From Apostichopus parvimensis (taxonomy: Eukaryota; Echinodermata; Holothuroidea; Aspidochirotida; Stichopodidae): a DNA stretch of 64,000 nucleotides. The translations under genes and the position numbers were made by a program. The DNA lies in contig KN885409.1 in NCBI GenBank assembly GCA_000934455.1, forward strand, positions 1 to 64,000, written 5' to 3'. The notes beneath the pieces were generated by a model, which saw only the letters and a program-made list of their open reading frames with translations, was not told the DNA's origin and ran no database searches. Shown in pieces: positions 12,974-26,300 of this stretch. Numbering within the stretch: the stretch's first letter is position 1; every line of letters starts with the position of its first letter.

Positions 12974-13502
12974 GGTGAAGGTTCTTCTTGATTTATCTTA
13001 AATCTGGAAGCTTTCTGGACAATAATTTCGCAGTGTTAAATTGATTAATATCTGTTGGACGGTTTGAGATAGGCCTATATGGTGATCTGAAAAACGGAGC
13101 TAAACAAGCCGAACAAAGTTATCGAAGTTAGTCATGTGTCGTTGATAAGTTCTGTGATCTTCAACAAATTTCGACGCACGGTGCTTGTTTCACGATCTCG
13201 TAATCAATTGCATTTTTCGAAAGCATATACCTGCGCTTCTCCCATCAGTTAATGACTTGAAAATTAGAAAACAAAGTAAAATTGGTTTCTTAAGCGGACA
13301 TGCGTATTAGAAGGTCCGAGTAGACGAAATAACAGTGACACAAACATTTGACCATTTTCTGTATCCAAATTTCCGATGCTGAGACTTAAACCGCGCAACA
13401 AGGTTGTTTCCCCGGTGAACTCTCAGATGCAATAGCAAGGAGCTTTGACTGTTCCTCTCAGCCGTGTAAGTCTTAAACTATACATATATGGACAATCTAA
13501 TT
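12974..13502. other. Intergenic segment upstream of the Tctex1 gene
   Basis: About 530 bases between the Tctex1 start codon and the duplicated block. It should contain the Tctex1 promoter and 5' UTR. I searched by eye for an RFX X-box, expected for ciliary genes, and saw only weak near-matches, so no regulatory site is claimed. Confidence 0.4.
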
Positions 13503-14532
13503 ATCCCTCATCAATGTTTGATTTTGTATTTGAATTTAGTCAAGTGTCTGTGTGACCCTTTCAATGAAAAGAAAGGAGTCCTTTTATCACATTGATGGGA
13601 CAACTTGAGATAGCAAGTCCTCCTTGATTTCAATTGTATGTCAACTCTTGAAGAAAGCAATGAATGTCAATATAACGGACTGATGGTAGATGACTTTAGT
13701 TTGCGATTCTATTGTTTAATACCAGACGTAGACGACCCTGGTTTTACAGAAGAAAAGTATTTGCGGGAGTTTCTTCGAAGGGGTGGCAAGATAAATAATA
13801 AATGGGTCCTCTCGAGTTTGTGGAGCACTGCTCTTTGGCATCTACGCAAACAAATATCATACATTGCAACATTTATTGACGGGTAATGGTGACTGCGGTA
13901 CATTCTTGATAACAAAGGATTAATTGAATGAATGGATCATTACTTGGGGGCTGGGGTGAAATTCCATATGAATGAAGAACTTTCCAAGGGACTGATGCTG
14001 ATTAAGAGAAAATAATATACAGGCAATTATGGGATGCTTCATCACATTTGCAGTTTGAAATTCTTCTTCTCCATCAAAACCTTGCAAGTAAACAATTTTT
14101 TGGGGAAGGGGTTGGATGGGGTGGTGGTTGGTTAGATATGGTGGTAGGGTGAGGTGGGGGCTATGATAACACTGCTTCATATAATAAATTACGACTAACA
14201 CATTTAAGAGCTCTATTTGTTCCACTACTCTCCTAGCAAAAGGAATAAATTCCATAAACACAGAAATAACAGATATTCCGCCAACACGGTATCAGTGGTT
14301 TTCTCACATCATATTTCTGAAGGAATTGTAAATAAAGTCAAGGTGCTTCTACTCAGAATGTTTAAAGCTGTATATACATAGATATAAACTCTTTGGAAAC
14401 AATTAAATCAAACTGTTACGTCTTAATACAATGCATTTAAGCAACCAATGCCCTTTGTGTTACACAACCAGCAGAGAGACCCCACAAGAAAAGTGTTTAA
14501 ATACTACTCCTTACTCAAGCCTCACTAAATTA
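13503..14532. repeat. Duplicated block, copy 1 (about 1.03 kb)
   Basis: This block matches 14583-15638 along its whole length with scattered substitutions and small indels. It ends at the 50-base gap. It may be a true tandem duplication, or two haplotypes of one locus placed side by side by the assembler. Confidence 0.9.
13638..13886 (+). CDS. Hypothetical 82-residue reading frame in duplicated block, copy 1
   Basis: An open frame beginning MSTLEESNECQYNGLMVDDF with unbiased composition, not low-complexity, and with a basic stretch FLRRGGKINNKW. I recognise no family. Its end overlaps a possible splice donor (GACGG|GTAATG near 13880), so it could be a first coding exon rather than a whole gene. 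It is divergent from the Tctex1 gene, 665 bp away. Against it: the second copy of the block carries a frameshift, so coding is not conserved there. Treat as unproven. Confidence 0.3.
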   Translation: MSTLEESNECQYNGLMVDDFSLRFYCLIPDVDDPGFTEEKYLREFLRRGGKINNKWVLSSLWSTALWHLRKQISYIATFIDG

Positions 14533-14582
14533 NNNNNNNNNNNNNNNNNNNNNNNNNNNNNNNNNNNNNNNNNNNNNNNNNN
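14533..14582. other. Assembly gap (50 N)
   Basis: Fifty undetermined bases exactly between the two copies of the duplicated block. Confidence 0.99.
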
Positions 14583-15638
14583 ATCCCTCATCAATGTTTG
14601 ATTTTGTATTTGAATTTAGTCAAGTGTCTGTGTGACCCTTTCAATGAAAAGAAAGTAGTCCTTTTATCACATTGATGGGACAACTTGAGATAGCAAGTCC
14701 TCCTTGATATCAATTGTATGTCAACTCTTGAAGAAAGCAATGAATGTAAATATAACGGACTGATGGTAGATGACTTTAGTTTGCGATTCTATTGTTTAAT
14801 ACCAGACGTAGCCGACCCTGGTTTTACAGCTAAGAGAAGTATTTGCGGGAGTTTCTTAGAAGGGGTCGCAAGATAAATAATAAATGGGTCCTCTCGAGTT
14901 TGTGGAGCACTGCTCTTTGGTATCTGCGCAAACAAATATCATACATTGCAACATTTATTGACGGGTAATGTCGACTGCGGTACATTCTTGATAAAGGATT
15001 AAATGGGCAATGACTTGAATGGATCGTTACTTGGGGCAAGGGGGGTGGGGATGGGAGGGGGGTGGCGGTGAAATTCAACATGGATGAAGAATTTTCAAAG
15101 GCACTGATGCTGGTTAAGAGAAAATAATATACTGGCAATTATGGGATGCTTCATCACATGTGCAGTTTGAAATTCTTCTTGTCCGTCAAACCTTGCAATT
15201 AAACGGTTTTTTTTGGGGGGGGGGGAGGGGTTGGTGGTTGGGTAGATATGGTGGTAGGGTGAGGTGGGGGCTATGATAACACTGCTTCATATAACAAATT
15301 ACGACTAACACATTTAAACGCTCTCTTTGTTCCACTACTCTCTTAGCAAAAGGAATAGATTACCATAAACACAGAAATAAAAAATATTACGCAAACATGG
15401 TATCAGTGGTTTTCTCACATCATATTTCTGAAGGAATTGTAAATAAAGTCAAGGTGCTTCTACTCAGAATGTTTAAAGCTGTATATACATAGATATAAAC
15501 TCTTTGGAAACAATTAAATCAAACTGTTACGTCTTAATACATTTAAGCAACCAATGCCCTTTGTGTTACACAACCAGCAGAGAGACCCCACAAGAAAAGT
15601 GTTTAAATACTACTCCTTACTCAAGCCTCACTAAATTA
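14583..15638. repeat. Duplicated block, copy 2 (about 1.06 kb)
   Basis: Second copy of 13503-14532. It starts at the first base after the gap and ends with the same 'ctcactaaatta' string that abuts the gap in copy 1. Differences include an added G-rich segment near 15034-15066 and small indels. Confidence 0.9.
14718..14876 (+). pseudogene. Frameshifted copy of the 13638 reading frame
   Basis: Begins with the same MSTLEESNEC start as the first copy and follows it through LIPDVADPGFT. A 2-base net insertion near 14829 then shifts the frame, which stops at 14874-14876 after 52 residues. Substitutions include Q to K and D to A. Confidence 0.45.
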
Positions 15639-17248
15639 AATTTTTTTTTTTAATCCATGCTGTACATTCAATTCTTTGTTATTAGTATCATGTATCTTAA
15701 CCATGCTAAATTTCCTTAGTAAACTAGACTATTTCTTAGGGAAGTACATCCATGTGCTTATTTACCCTTGCTTTGTTTAAATATTTTGTTTCCATAGCAT
15801 CTGTCTCCTCACTGTAGCAACATAAGTATATATATTTTTCTTATATTTAATTACTTATCTTATCTATGGATTTCTATATCTTATTGGTATTTTCTGATAA
15901 GAATGTCTGTTGCTTTAAGTTAACAAACTAATATAACAATGAACTCACAGTTTTTCTAAATAAACACAATTAATCTTTCCTTGAACCTCAATTTTTATAT
16001 TAATTGTAAATCAAACTAATCTAACCGGAAAGCAAATGAAGAAAAAAAATGTCAAATAATCTTTACAGAGGAAGCAGAGCTTTTGTAAACTTTTATGAAA
16101 ATAACTCTACTAATCAGAATAACTTAAATTTTGAATTCCGACAATTAAGACTCAAATTACTCAAACTAAGACTCAATTAAATGTTAATCAATGAAAACTT
16201 CATGTATAACTACTGTCAATGCAGTGCAAGATATTTACAAGAAACAAGAAGGAGGGAAATAAAAAAAAAGGTGAAATTTTAAGATGAATGCAAAAGCATC
16301 TATGCTCAATTCATATTCAACAATATTATCTCTTCTGGGCTATGTATTTCAAAGCAACATCTCATTAGATTGGCATCAAGAAATGTATTGTAACTTTGTC
16401 TACCTTTTAAAAAATAATAAAGGAATGCCTAAAAATATAACTCAACTTGTACCTGTTTTGTTGGAATTTTGGACGGTTTTGCTTTGCCTAAGAGACAGAT
16501 ATCTGTATACTATAAACATAAGCTTTTAAAAGAGCAACAAAATGATTGATTTCAAAGGTCTTGCATTACTGTCATTACGTGGTTTAAAAAAACAAACAGT
16601 TCTAGCTTTTTTTCCCCCCTCTGCTCCTTCAAGCTCTTTAATAATTTACCAGCTTTTCTGTTCCTCATTTGGTTAGACTGGGTACACTTGTAACAATTTG
16701 TTCAGACGATTAAAGTTGAAAGACTATCTTCATGGATTTTCTTATGAAACATTAAATACACTGCTATTTACTGAGTATTAAGAATGAAAATGTTTTGCTG
16801 TAAAAACTATGTAGGAAAAATAATTTTCTTTTTTGGTAAAGACATATCTGGACGGATTTATTCAAGGCATTTTTTTAAATTTATAAATAAGTCACTTGCT
16901 TTTGTAGTCCTAGAGAGGAGTTTTCAAGGCATTGTTGTGAAAATAAAATGTATTTTCTGATATAACCGTTAATCTATAAATACAATGTCGTTTTGTTAAT
17001 ACCCAATAAACTGAAGCATTTTGCAACATCTGTACATTTGTTAGAATGAAAACGATGAAAAAAAAATTTGAAACAAACAAAGAGTGAAATTCAATATTAC
17101 GCTTGAAAATAAAAGTATTGTAACCAAAATTATTTTTCCTCTATTTTAATGAAATAGATTATTTACGAGCAATTATCAATTTAAAGACCAAGTTTGGAAA
17201 AGTTGAGACTAAAGTGTAACTTCGATGTACAGAATTAATGATAAGTTT
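15639..17248. other. Downstream flank of DNAH6
   Basis: AT-rich sequence without a recognisable exon. The part nearest 17248 should be the DNAH6 3' UTR on the minus strand. Candidate polyadenylation signals are listed separately. Confidence 0.5.
16857..16862 (-). promoter_or_regulatory. Candidate polyadenylation signal (AATAAA) for DNAH6
   Basis: First canonical AATAAA noticed on the minus strand after the DNAH6 stop, about 390 bases downstream. A variant ATTAAA at 17145-17150, about 100 bases downstream, is an alternative. Such hexamers are frequent in AT-rich DNA. Confidence 0.25.
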
Positions 17249-17352
17249 CTATTCGTTTAATTGACAGAGCAAAGCAGCTCCCTTTGAGATCCAGTAGTCT
17301 TGTGGCCGTGAGGAAGGAAGATGCACAGCCACCACAAAATTGGTAGAATGAC
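17249..17352 (-). CDS. DNAH6: DNAH6 exon 58, last coding exon
   Basis: [20 protein letters not shown] then [13 protein letters not shown] and a TAG stop (17249-17251). 'STNFV', 'W..RG.ALL.QL' style endings are the standard terminus of axonemal heavy chains. Confidence 0.96.
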
Positions 17353-20300
17353 CTGCAATAAAACAAAGACAAATCAACATCATTTAATAAATTAACGGCA
17401 AGTCATATTTAATTGTAAATTTAAAATTACAAGAAAACAGGCAACCTTAAAGTCTATACTGATGTCAAGTTATTGGTAGTGGTATTGGGTGGTTTTTCTT
17501 TTTGGTATAATAACAATTAAGTATACAGTTTCCAGTTTACCATGTAGACCAGAACTTCCCTGACAGTTTCTTTTTTTTTTTTTTACTATGAAGGTCCACT
17601 AGCTAATCTCCTCACATTACAGGTACTATTGCAGTCTCTAGAAAACAGATTTACTTTGTCCATGAACATCAGTAGGAGAAAAGTTTGTTTTGGGAGAGTG
17701 ACTTGCTTGAAGAAATCAATCTTGACAACTGACCTGTGGTAGAAAGTGTTCCAGCTCTTAGTCCAGTTTTGTAGAGGGGAGCGATGTAATCGGCTGGGTC
17801 CGGGGTAAAGGACATCTCTGGTTTCATATGCATGACTGGTATGGTCGGGTTCATTTCCCCTATCTTGGGATCAGCAACAATCATGGCGTCATCGTCCCAA
17901 CGAGAGGCATCCATGAATAGACCGTGGACCAGCACTCCATCCTCTACAGTTGGCAGCTGAGGATTGGAAGTAACGAGAAGAAATCTCAACCTATATGTTT
18001 GGTCATGAGCCTTGACCCACCCTCATGTTTATTCATGAGCCTTAGCCCATTCTCATGTTTATTCAGGCTATATATAACTTTCTGCCATCCAATTATGATA
18101 TTATCCACCACCATGTGACTGAATGCCATACATAATATAACATAATATATACAACATTTGTTAACATAAGTAATGTCCAAAACATGTTTTGCATTCATGT
18201 GCTAAATTATTCTCAATCAGTTTCCTTGAGATGTTACTCTCAGTACAAGCAATGTTTGAAAAATCACAGCTTAATAACTTCTTTTGCAAAGCAGTAATTT
18301 ATGTCAAATGAAAAAAAAAAAAAAAAGATAAAAAAAAAGAAAACACCCCAAAATAAAAAACAGCAACAAATCACTCAAACAGAAAACAGGAGGAAAAGTA
18401 TCAATCCTCCCCAAAATGAACAAGCAACCAAACAAACAAACAACAATTTGTTAAACAAGAGTGGTAGAAAAGCAACAAATACATTATATTCTGAGAGCTC
18501 TGAATGTTGTAAACCTTGCTAATCTCTGCATTCTCTTTATATTTATACTACGTAATATTTCTGATTCAATTTTACTGCTTCACTATTAAGCTTTTGTTTT
18601 TGTTTACAGTTGCAGTCCTTCTCAGTTCAACAAGAACTGATATTGCCCACAGATAAATAAAAAGTACCCTAACTTGGTCAAAGAGAGCCAAACGTTCCAT
18701 CTACATTTCACACACATCCTCATATGGCTCTTCTTGAGGCAAATGTACCTTATTTTATTGATTCACAGCCAACTATCTGTTGTTAAGCCTTGTAACAAGT
18801 ACCCTTTGAGGCAATTAGCACTTTCAGGATGTTAAAATGGGAGACTAAACATAGACCAAAAAAACCCATGTTTTGAACATATTAATAAAAGAAAAGTTCA
18901 AAATGTTAATGTTTGAAAACAGATAATACTGCCTGTAGAGTCAGAAACCCAAACCCAGACATTTCATTTGTACAGAAATTTTTGACACTGACAGTTTTAA
19001 AAATGTTAGTTACCACAAGTAAATTTACCATTGTAAATAAATTGTTTTGATACCCATTGGTTAATGTAGTAGTGATGGATGTAACAGAAATGTTTGTGCT
19101 GAACTGAATGTTCAAAGTGCAATCAAACTTCACACAAAGTGTAGAAAAAAAAAACCTCAAATCGCATCCGTCATTAATGAGTAGGTTAGTAGATAGCTTC
19201 AAAACAAGATTAGTTAAACACAAAACTTAAATAATATAAATAATCCCAGATATTCCCATTCTATTAGAAAAAAGAGAATTTCAGAAGATGTTGTAAGTTC
19301 AGTGCAAATTTTCCTTCATAGGTCAGTTTTCATAATCATGTTTCTAAAACACGAATTTCTTTGTGCACTCCAAGAAGTGCGAGGTGCAGAGTTTTGATTC
19401 ACACACTAACTTACATCTTCGTCGGCAATCTTCTCGTTGGCCGGCTAATAGATATTAACATATATGAAACGGGTAAGAGACTGGACGTTTAAGAACACTT
19501 AAATATAAACAAAAAACTATGATGATGACACAGCATGTCAATGGGAGGGGGACAGGTGAGGATAAAAATAATTTGTAAGGAAAAGTGATTTAAGAAAAAA
19601 ACAACCTATTTATAAAACAACACGTGTTGGGTGTACTATCACCATTTTTTAAAATTTTTCTGCAGTAAAAATAGCATTAACATAGGAGGAAGTATTGCAT
19701 GTAAATTAGGTCTTGATTCATTAATCATATTTCTACGGGAGGTTATCAGGTACAATGGATAAACAAACTGGTTTTACAAGGATAACCAATGACCAAGAAG
19801 GAGGTATTAATGAGGGTGGGGGGGGGGTTAGAAGGGAAAATGGTCTTTGAAAACAATCATACATAATAGATGCTAAGTCTAATGTCAAAGTTTTGAATTA
19901 TCATAACAGGGATTATAAAATAAAATCCAACAAAAACAGACAAAAATCAAGGAAATCATCAAAGCAAAAAGAAAGCGTAAATTTTAAAAGTGAGAAAGAC
20001 AAAGGCTCAAACCCAGAAGATGAGATTTGAAACAATTGAACAGAAAAGAAGCTTTCTTTTTTTTAATAAATCTTACTTCATTATTAACACAGTTGCAGGT
20101 TATTTCCTCTTTTTTCTCTTTGGGTTCTTTTTTTGTTTTCTTGGAAGTCAAAGAACGAGGAGATAGAAGATGGTAGAGAGAGAGATAGGTGAGAGGAGAG
20201 AGAGGTGAGAGGAGAGAGAGAATGTATAAAAAGCAAGGAAAAGGATAAAAGCATTATCATATTAATTGGAGTATTCTTTTTTAAAGAAGATAATTGAGTT

Positions 20301-23300
20301 AAGTCAATATTTTATAAGTTTCTTCAGTTTATTGCAACACTAAAACAAAAAGTTTATGTTTTATGAGGATACTTGAGCTGTACAACAAACAGGAGTATTT
20401 AGTTTGAGTGGATGCTTCAACTGTAACAATAGACATCAAATTTAGGGTTTAGAGGATACTTTATTCATTGTTGTAAAATAAACAATGATAGTCTGCTTTG
20501 AGAGGACACTTCAGCTGTAACAATAGACATCAAATTTAGGGTTAAGAGGATACTTTGTTCATAATTGCACAATAAACAGGTTGGTTTGATTTGATAAACC
20601 AAAACAACATTAGTATGAAAAGGATATTGTACTAACAGTTATACAAAATGAGTGTATGGTTTGAGACTATACTTCAGTAGTGGTTATAAACCTAGGAATT
20701 TAGGGTTGGTAGAAGACAGGTTTGTACGATAAACATGCATGTTTGGTTCGAGAGCCTTTCACTGTTCCTGCAGTAATCAAAGAGTTTAGATTTGATAGGA
20801 TACCAAACTTGTACAATGAGAGGGACATTTCAGTTGAAGTAAGAAATTGGAAAGTCAGGATTAGTAAATACTTGTTTTGAGAAAAGATCAGAAGCTTTGG
20901 AATGATAATGACATCATTGGTTCTTCCTTTTGGGATTAAAACAACAAATTTTATTATCTCACAAAAGAATTTTGAAGTCAAAAGACTATTTCAATTCAAA
21001 GGATTTGAGAGGATACTATAATAATACTAATGATTATAATAATAATAAAGACTTTTACTGCCATCACCTAATTTGAGAATTACTCTTTCACCTAACATGT
21101 TACAATTTCTGACTATAAACATTAAATGGCGCTTTTGACAACTATTTTGTTTATAATTAGCGCATTATAAATCTTAGTTATTATTATTATTATTATTAAA
21201 AGTAGAGCAACCGATAGAGAAAAGAGGAAAGCAAGAGAAGTCGGATAATGCAAAGACAAGAAAGTGATACGATGAAGTATATGCATGCTGGGGGAAAATA
21301 GATTTGAATATTGCTCCAATGAAAAGGGATTTCACATCTGTCACTTTTGCATAAATGCACTGGATGGAACGTTATATGACAAAGCAGATTAAAGCAACAT
21401 GCAGGAGAACAGATAACATATGTGATCACCAAAGAAACTTCCATAGCGGAGTTTTTGTTCTCCAATGGCTCCAGTAATCCCTCTTTCATTGGCCTCCTCA
21501 GGGAATAAGTTACTAGGTATCGCATCGCAAATTGTTATGTAAATTGTTATACAAGTTCAACGATATATAGCAGTTTGGTACACAGGAAACATAATATTTT
21601 ATAACAGACGAATTTCAGAGCCATAACTTATTCCCTGCTCCTGATGGTACAAATGCATTTCAGATAAATAAGAGTTCCTTTTTTTGTTCTTGGGGGTAGG
21701 GGGGTGGGGGGCAGCTGGGTGGCATCCTGTTAAGAGACAAAAACGTCAGAGTATATGAAAAACTTACTTCTTTATCTGAATCAAGGACTTCACCAAAACC
21801 GAGATGTTCCTGCTGAGCGGCGATTGTCGCTTGATCCAGGTAATTGGGTAAGACAAAGAAGTGAAACGACAGCTGGTCGATGGGGTAGTCATATTTACGG
21901 GCGTGGTTCTGTAGTGTACCAGTCAGGAAACCTAACGGGAGAGAAAGGTATACAATATAGAAATGGTTGAAAATGTGAGATGGCGAAAATAATATTTCAA
22001 ATACTAACTTTATGGTATAGTTTTCATCGAGCGATCTTGTAATTTTTTTTTTTTTTTTAAATGTACTAACTGTTATACCACAAACCACAATTGACATCAG
22101 TATAGTTAAATAGGTTGGAAATCATATCACAAAATGACAAATTTGTCAAAATATCTCAATAATCTTTTCAAATGTAAGGCAAGTTGTGCAACTGGTAAGA
22201 AGGAACAAGGTGAAATAACTTGAAGAAATGAAGACAGAATATCTGGTAGAAGTTTTCAATTAATCTACCCCCATCCTTGCCTCCCCCAGATAAAGTTCAG
22301 ACTCCTTCCCTACCTCTGTTGGATCAAATTCACATTCTTTTCTAATTTGATCACCGCAACTAAGGTGATTACAACTTGCTTTGTTCTGTCCAGTATTCTG
22401 TCAATCTGTGCAAAGGACTGTATTAGTCACATTGGGCCAATCACCTGACAATACAAATCTGGTTGTTGATGAAATCCTTACTTCAGAGTCATATCAAGTA
22501 CAGTTTTCTCCTGATAACCCAGAAGCAGCAATCATGTTTTGTTAGTTCATCATTTTTTTTATTATGTTGTGGATTTAGAAGTACACACAGTTTGTGATTG
22601 TTTTCCTCTTCTTCTCATGTGGAAGCATCCTACTTTGTTAAGCCCGGGTGCTTGCTAGAACCCTTCCTTTCACAACTATGTTGAATTATTTTTTAATAAA
22701 TTCAGCATATGTTTACAGGAAATGTTGTTCCGGAGAAGAAATTAGATGAAATGAAATGTTAATAATCAAGCTTTGGCCACTCAGTACACTTCAATAGGTT
22801 AAAAGTATAAACTTATTAAACAGTTACATTAAACACTTTAGGTAAAAAGAAAACCACACACACATACCTTGTGGAAAGAAGAATCCTGAAAGCCAGAATG
22901 ACTTGGGTTGTCCATGAGCAATCCAGTGCTGTGAATGTGAAAGAAAGTGAGATATTTTATTCAAGTATTTGGAAATTCACTGTCATGTAAGTCTACAGTT
23001 CTGGACTAATGTGGCGACTTAATAAACTTAAACAATCAGATCTCTTAGTCCTTACTATCGCAATATTAGACTGAACCGTAACAGGAAGAAAACTTTGCTC
23101 CAATAGCATTATCCTCATTTTCCAGCAACTTTTAGTTTCTAAGCTGAGTGTGAGCAGTAATTAAAGTTGGCTGTATATGGTCGTATAATTTACTCATTCT
23201 TTGCAGAAAGAAACAAACCTCGGAAATAAGAAAGCAGCTTAGTTATTTGATGATTAGACTGATGACTCAGACTGACAGGTTTGTTATCAGTTTTGTTATT

Positions 23301-26300
23301 TGTTTACAGTCATTTACAGTAAATAATAACAAACAGAAAAGTAATTGGGAAAAGATTAAATCAATTTGAAAGAATGTGTAAAAGTAAGAGGGCCTGACGA
23401 TTCGATCCTAGCAGGAATTTTTCTTCTTTCAATTTGAAAGAAGAAATAATTTAGGTATATCATATCATCAACAGAACAAACCAGCTTCGTTTTGTTAACA
23501 TCGACCATCAGAGTAAGAAAACAACTATGCTCCCATGTTGACAATGAACATCCAATAGTTAGTGATGTGTAGGTGACGTTCATAAACTCTGAGACAGATT
23601 AAAGGCATTGAAGACTCGCCCCAAACCGCGTGCCGCGCTCTGAAAAAGTTAACTTTCCGTTGCTTGCAAATGACGTTTTCTTCTTGTCGCTACAAAATGC
23701 AGACAGTCATGAAACGTGATCCCTTGTTATCTTTTATCTAGACCTGAGATGTCCACGCTGCTATGTACACTGTGTTGTGGGTATTGACTGTAGCTGTATG
23801 TATTGACTGTACACTAGTGTCTAATTACCGACTGTAGCAAGCTGTGTGTGTATTTTCTGGGATCAATGGTGGTGTCTAACACTTCTGTTACACCTCATTT
23901 GAAACTAGGTCAGATTACCGGCATGAGACGTTTCTTTTTGCGCGAGTCTTCACACCCTTTAAGGACCATACTCTCATGTCGGTAGTGTTCATCAAACTAT
24001 TTAGTAACACAGAGATACTACTTACCGCTATGAATCCGACCCTAAGCTGCAGATCCCTCACCCATGAAGCCAGGGGTTTCAGAGAGGGGTAAGCTGCATT
24101 GGACCACATTGTTGGTACTTGGTTGTTCAAGAAACTGTTGTAGACTCTCTCCAGTTCTTCTGACATCACAACAAATCCTTTGATAGCCTTCTGAATGGTC
24201 CGCATGGAGTCCTGATAAGTGAGAGGAAAACCAAATCTTAAGCAAGTAAAGCAACAACACAATGGAATCATATAATAAGGGTCATATCTATTAAATCCTC
24301 ACTCCACCCCATTTCTAGGATAAACTTTGGGTACATCTACCTTTGAGTATTTATCAAAAAAGTTAATAGCTTCAGTCTTCTAATACAAATTATGGAATGT
24401 ATACAAAAAAATGTCTTATTAAGCTAAGCTAGCAAGTGGTGGTTGAGGTGAGATTGGGACAAACACTGTTTAATATTTTGTGTGGAATAATACTAGATAA
24501 AGTCTCACTAGATCAAATGTAATTAAGTTGGGAACAAAAGTCATTATTCATGGTCAATATATTGGAAGAGAGAATGTGAACTGAATAAGCTATTTTGATA
24601 ATTATGGGAATATTGAATCTATATTAAGGAGATGGAATTGAAACCGACCTTGATGACTTTCAGCAAGCCGTTGAATCGATCTACTTCTTGTGTGAGGACC
24701 GTGGTCAACGAATTCATCCGTCCTTTATCGTCGGGCTAAAGTTGAGATGAGAAGGATTGGTGAAAGGAAACTGATAAACTAAAATTATAAATCTGGGCTT
24801 GATTTAGCTTTAAATATTATACTAAGAAGTATATACAACAATAGTAGTATCATACAAGATGTTTTCTAATATTAAAACAACAACGGAGAAATGACAATGA
24901 AATAAGTCTTAAGAAAAGAAGTTAAAGGAATGTCACACAAGACATTACAATCCCATACAATCTTAATGAGGAATTAAAAATGACAAAACGTTGGTTTTTT
25001 TCATATTTTTGTGACATAAAAAAACACCTCTCAAGTGATATTGGTGTCCAATATTTTCCTTCTGTTACTTTATATCTTAGGAATGAGGTACAAAACCTTC
25101 CATGTCATTGGAAAAGGAAAACTGTATGTTGCTTTAACTTCTACTCTCAGCTCATCAAAAACTAAGAAATAATGTAAGGAATCTTGCAGAAAACTACACC
25201 ATTAATATTTAAATTAGCTGGACTATAAACTTATCCATTGTATTATTAGCCCAAATCGGAAATGAATTGTAACGTAACCGAACCACAACGACCGACTTGA
25301 AGGTAAACTTCTCTGAAAATTCCATGTCATGACAGGAAGGTACCAACAATCAACAGAAATATTAAACAAGCAAAACATATCCCAAGTTAAACATATCCCA
25401 CCCAGAGGGTAAACACATTCTGCCGTTTAAATATTTAAACATAACAAACACTGTGACAACAGATCAACAAACCATAGTACACTGATTTAGGGTATTTGTT
25501 ATCAGTTTGAAACAATGCAAAAACATAGCAAGATTATATTCAAATTAATCACCATGACAACATCCACAAAATACCTTAAACATTTCCTGGAATGCCTCCT
25601 CGATGTCAAGCTTCTCTGGAAGTTTCTGTAAGATGCTCTCGGCTAACTCGTAGACGATCTCATCGCTTGTTTTTCCGCTGCCGCCAGAAGCCATCCGAGG
25701 TTGAACCTCCAGAATTGTGTTCACCAGAGTCTGTGTTTCTTGTCGCTGGAATGCAAAGGAGCGCAGAAAAAAAATGATCATAAAAATAAGGAGTCATTAT
25801 TTATAGGTGGCAAAAGTATTTTGGGGTAGACATGGCAAAAAACATGTAACTGTTGGTCATTTAAAATAACTCCTTCCTCAACACCATGGAGGGTCTTGAG
25901 GATGGTATTGTAACTGGTGCTAACTGATTAATTGGTTCCATTATAAGAGGGACAAAAAAAAAAAAATAACCTGCTGTAAAATACTGATGTTAAGTCTACT
26001 TTTGTCATGCTTGTTATTCATGTTTGATTGACAGGTGCCTGAGAACTGAGGAATGAGGGAACTCTGAAACCATATGCTACTGTTTACACTTCAATACTGA
26101 AATATCATATTAAACACTGTTTCAATTTCTGACAGATTTACTCCAATAATTTTATCCTAATTGAAGCAACTTTAAACTAACCTCTCCAGAACCGATAAAC
26201 CTGAACATAGAGGTATATACCAATATGGTTAATTTGAAAGACATAACAGAGAAAAGGCACAGGATGACACTACTATTTATATCCACCCCCACCCCACCCC

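Larger units (their letters stand above)
17957..21767 (-). other. DNAH6 introns around the microexon
   Basis: Apart from the microexon at 19415-19444 this holds no other exon I can support. It has an A-rich lysine-coding stretch (18310-18360), a GAGAG-rich tract (20158-20222), two tandem units at 20403-20580 and a TTA microsatellite (21178-21200). Confidence 0.6.

Noticed and set aside
12974-13502. RFX X-box upstream of the Tctex1 gene
   Set aside because: Only near-matches such as gtttccccggtgaac near 13406 were seen. They break the consensus, so no site is claimed.
18301-18522. A lysine/glutamine/asparagine-rich 73-residue plus-strand frame
   Set aside because: It is a by-product of an A-rich simple stretch inside a DNAH6 intron.
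20700-21525. Several minus-strand frames of about 90-110 residues
   Set aside because: They lie in a DNAH6 intron with repeat-derived composition and no recognisable domain.
25575-25745. GGSGKTSD in DNAH6 exon 51 as a P-loop
   Set aside because: It is a chance resemblance in the C-terminal domain; the segment aligns with the non-nucleotide-binding SSGG.GK stretch of other heavy chains.
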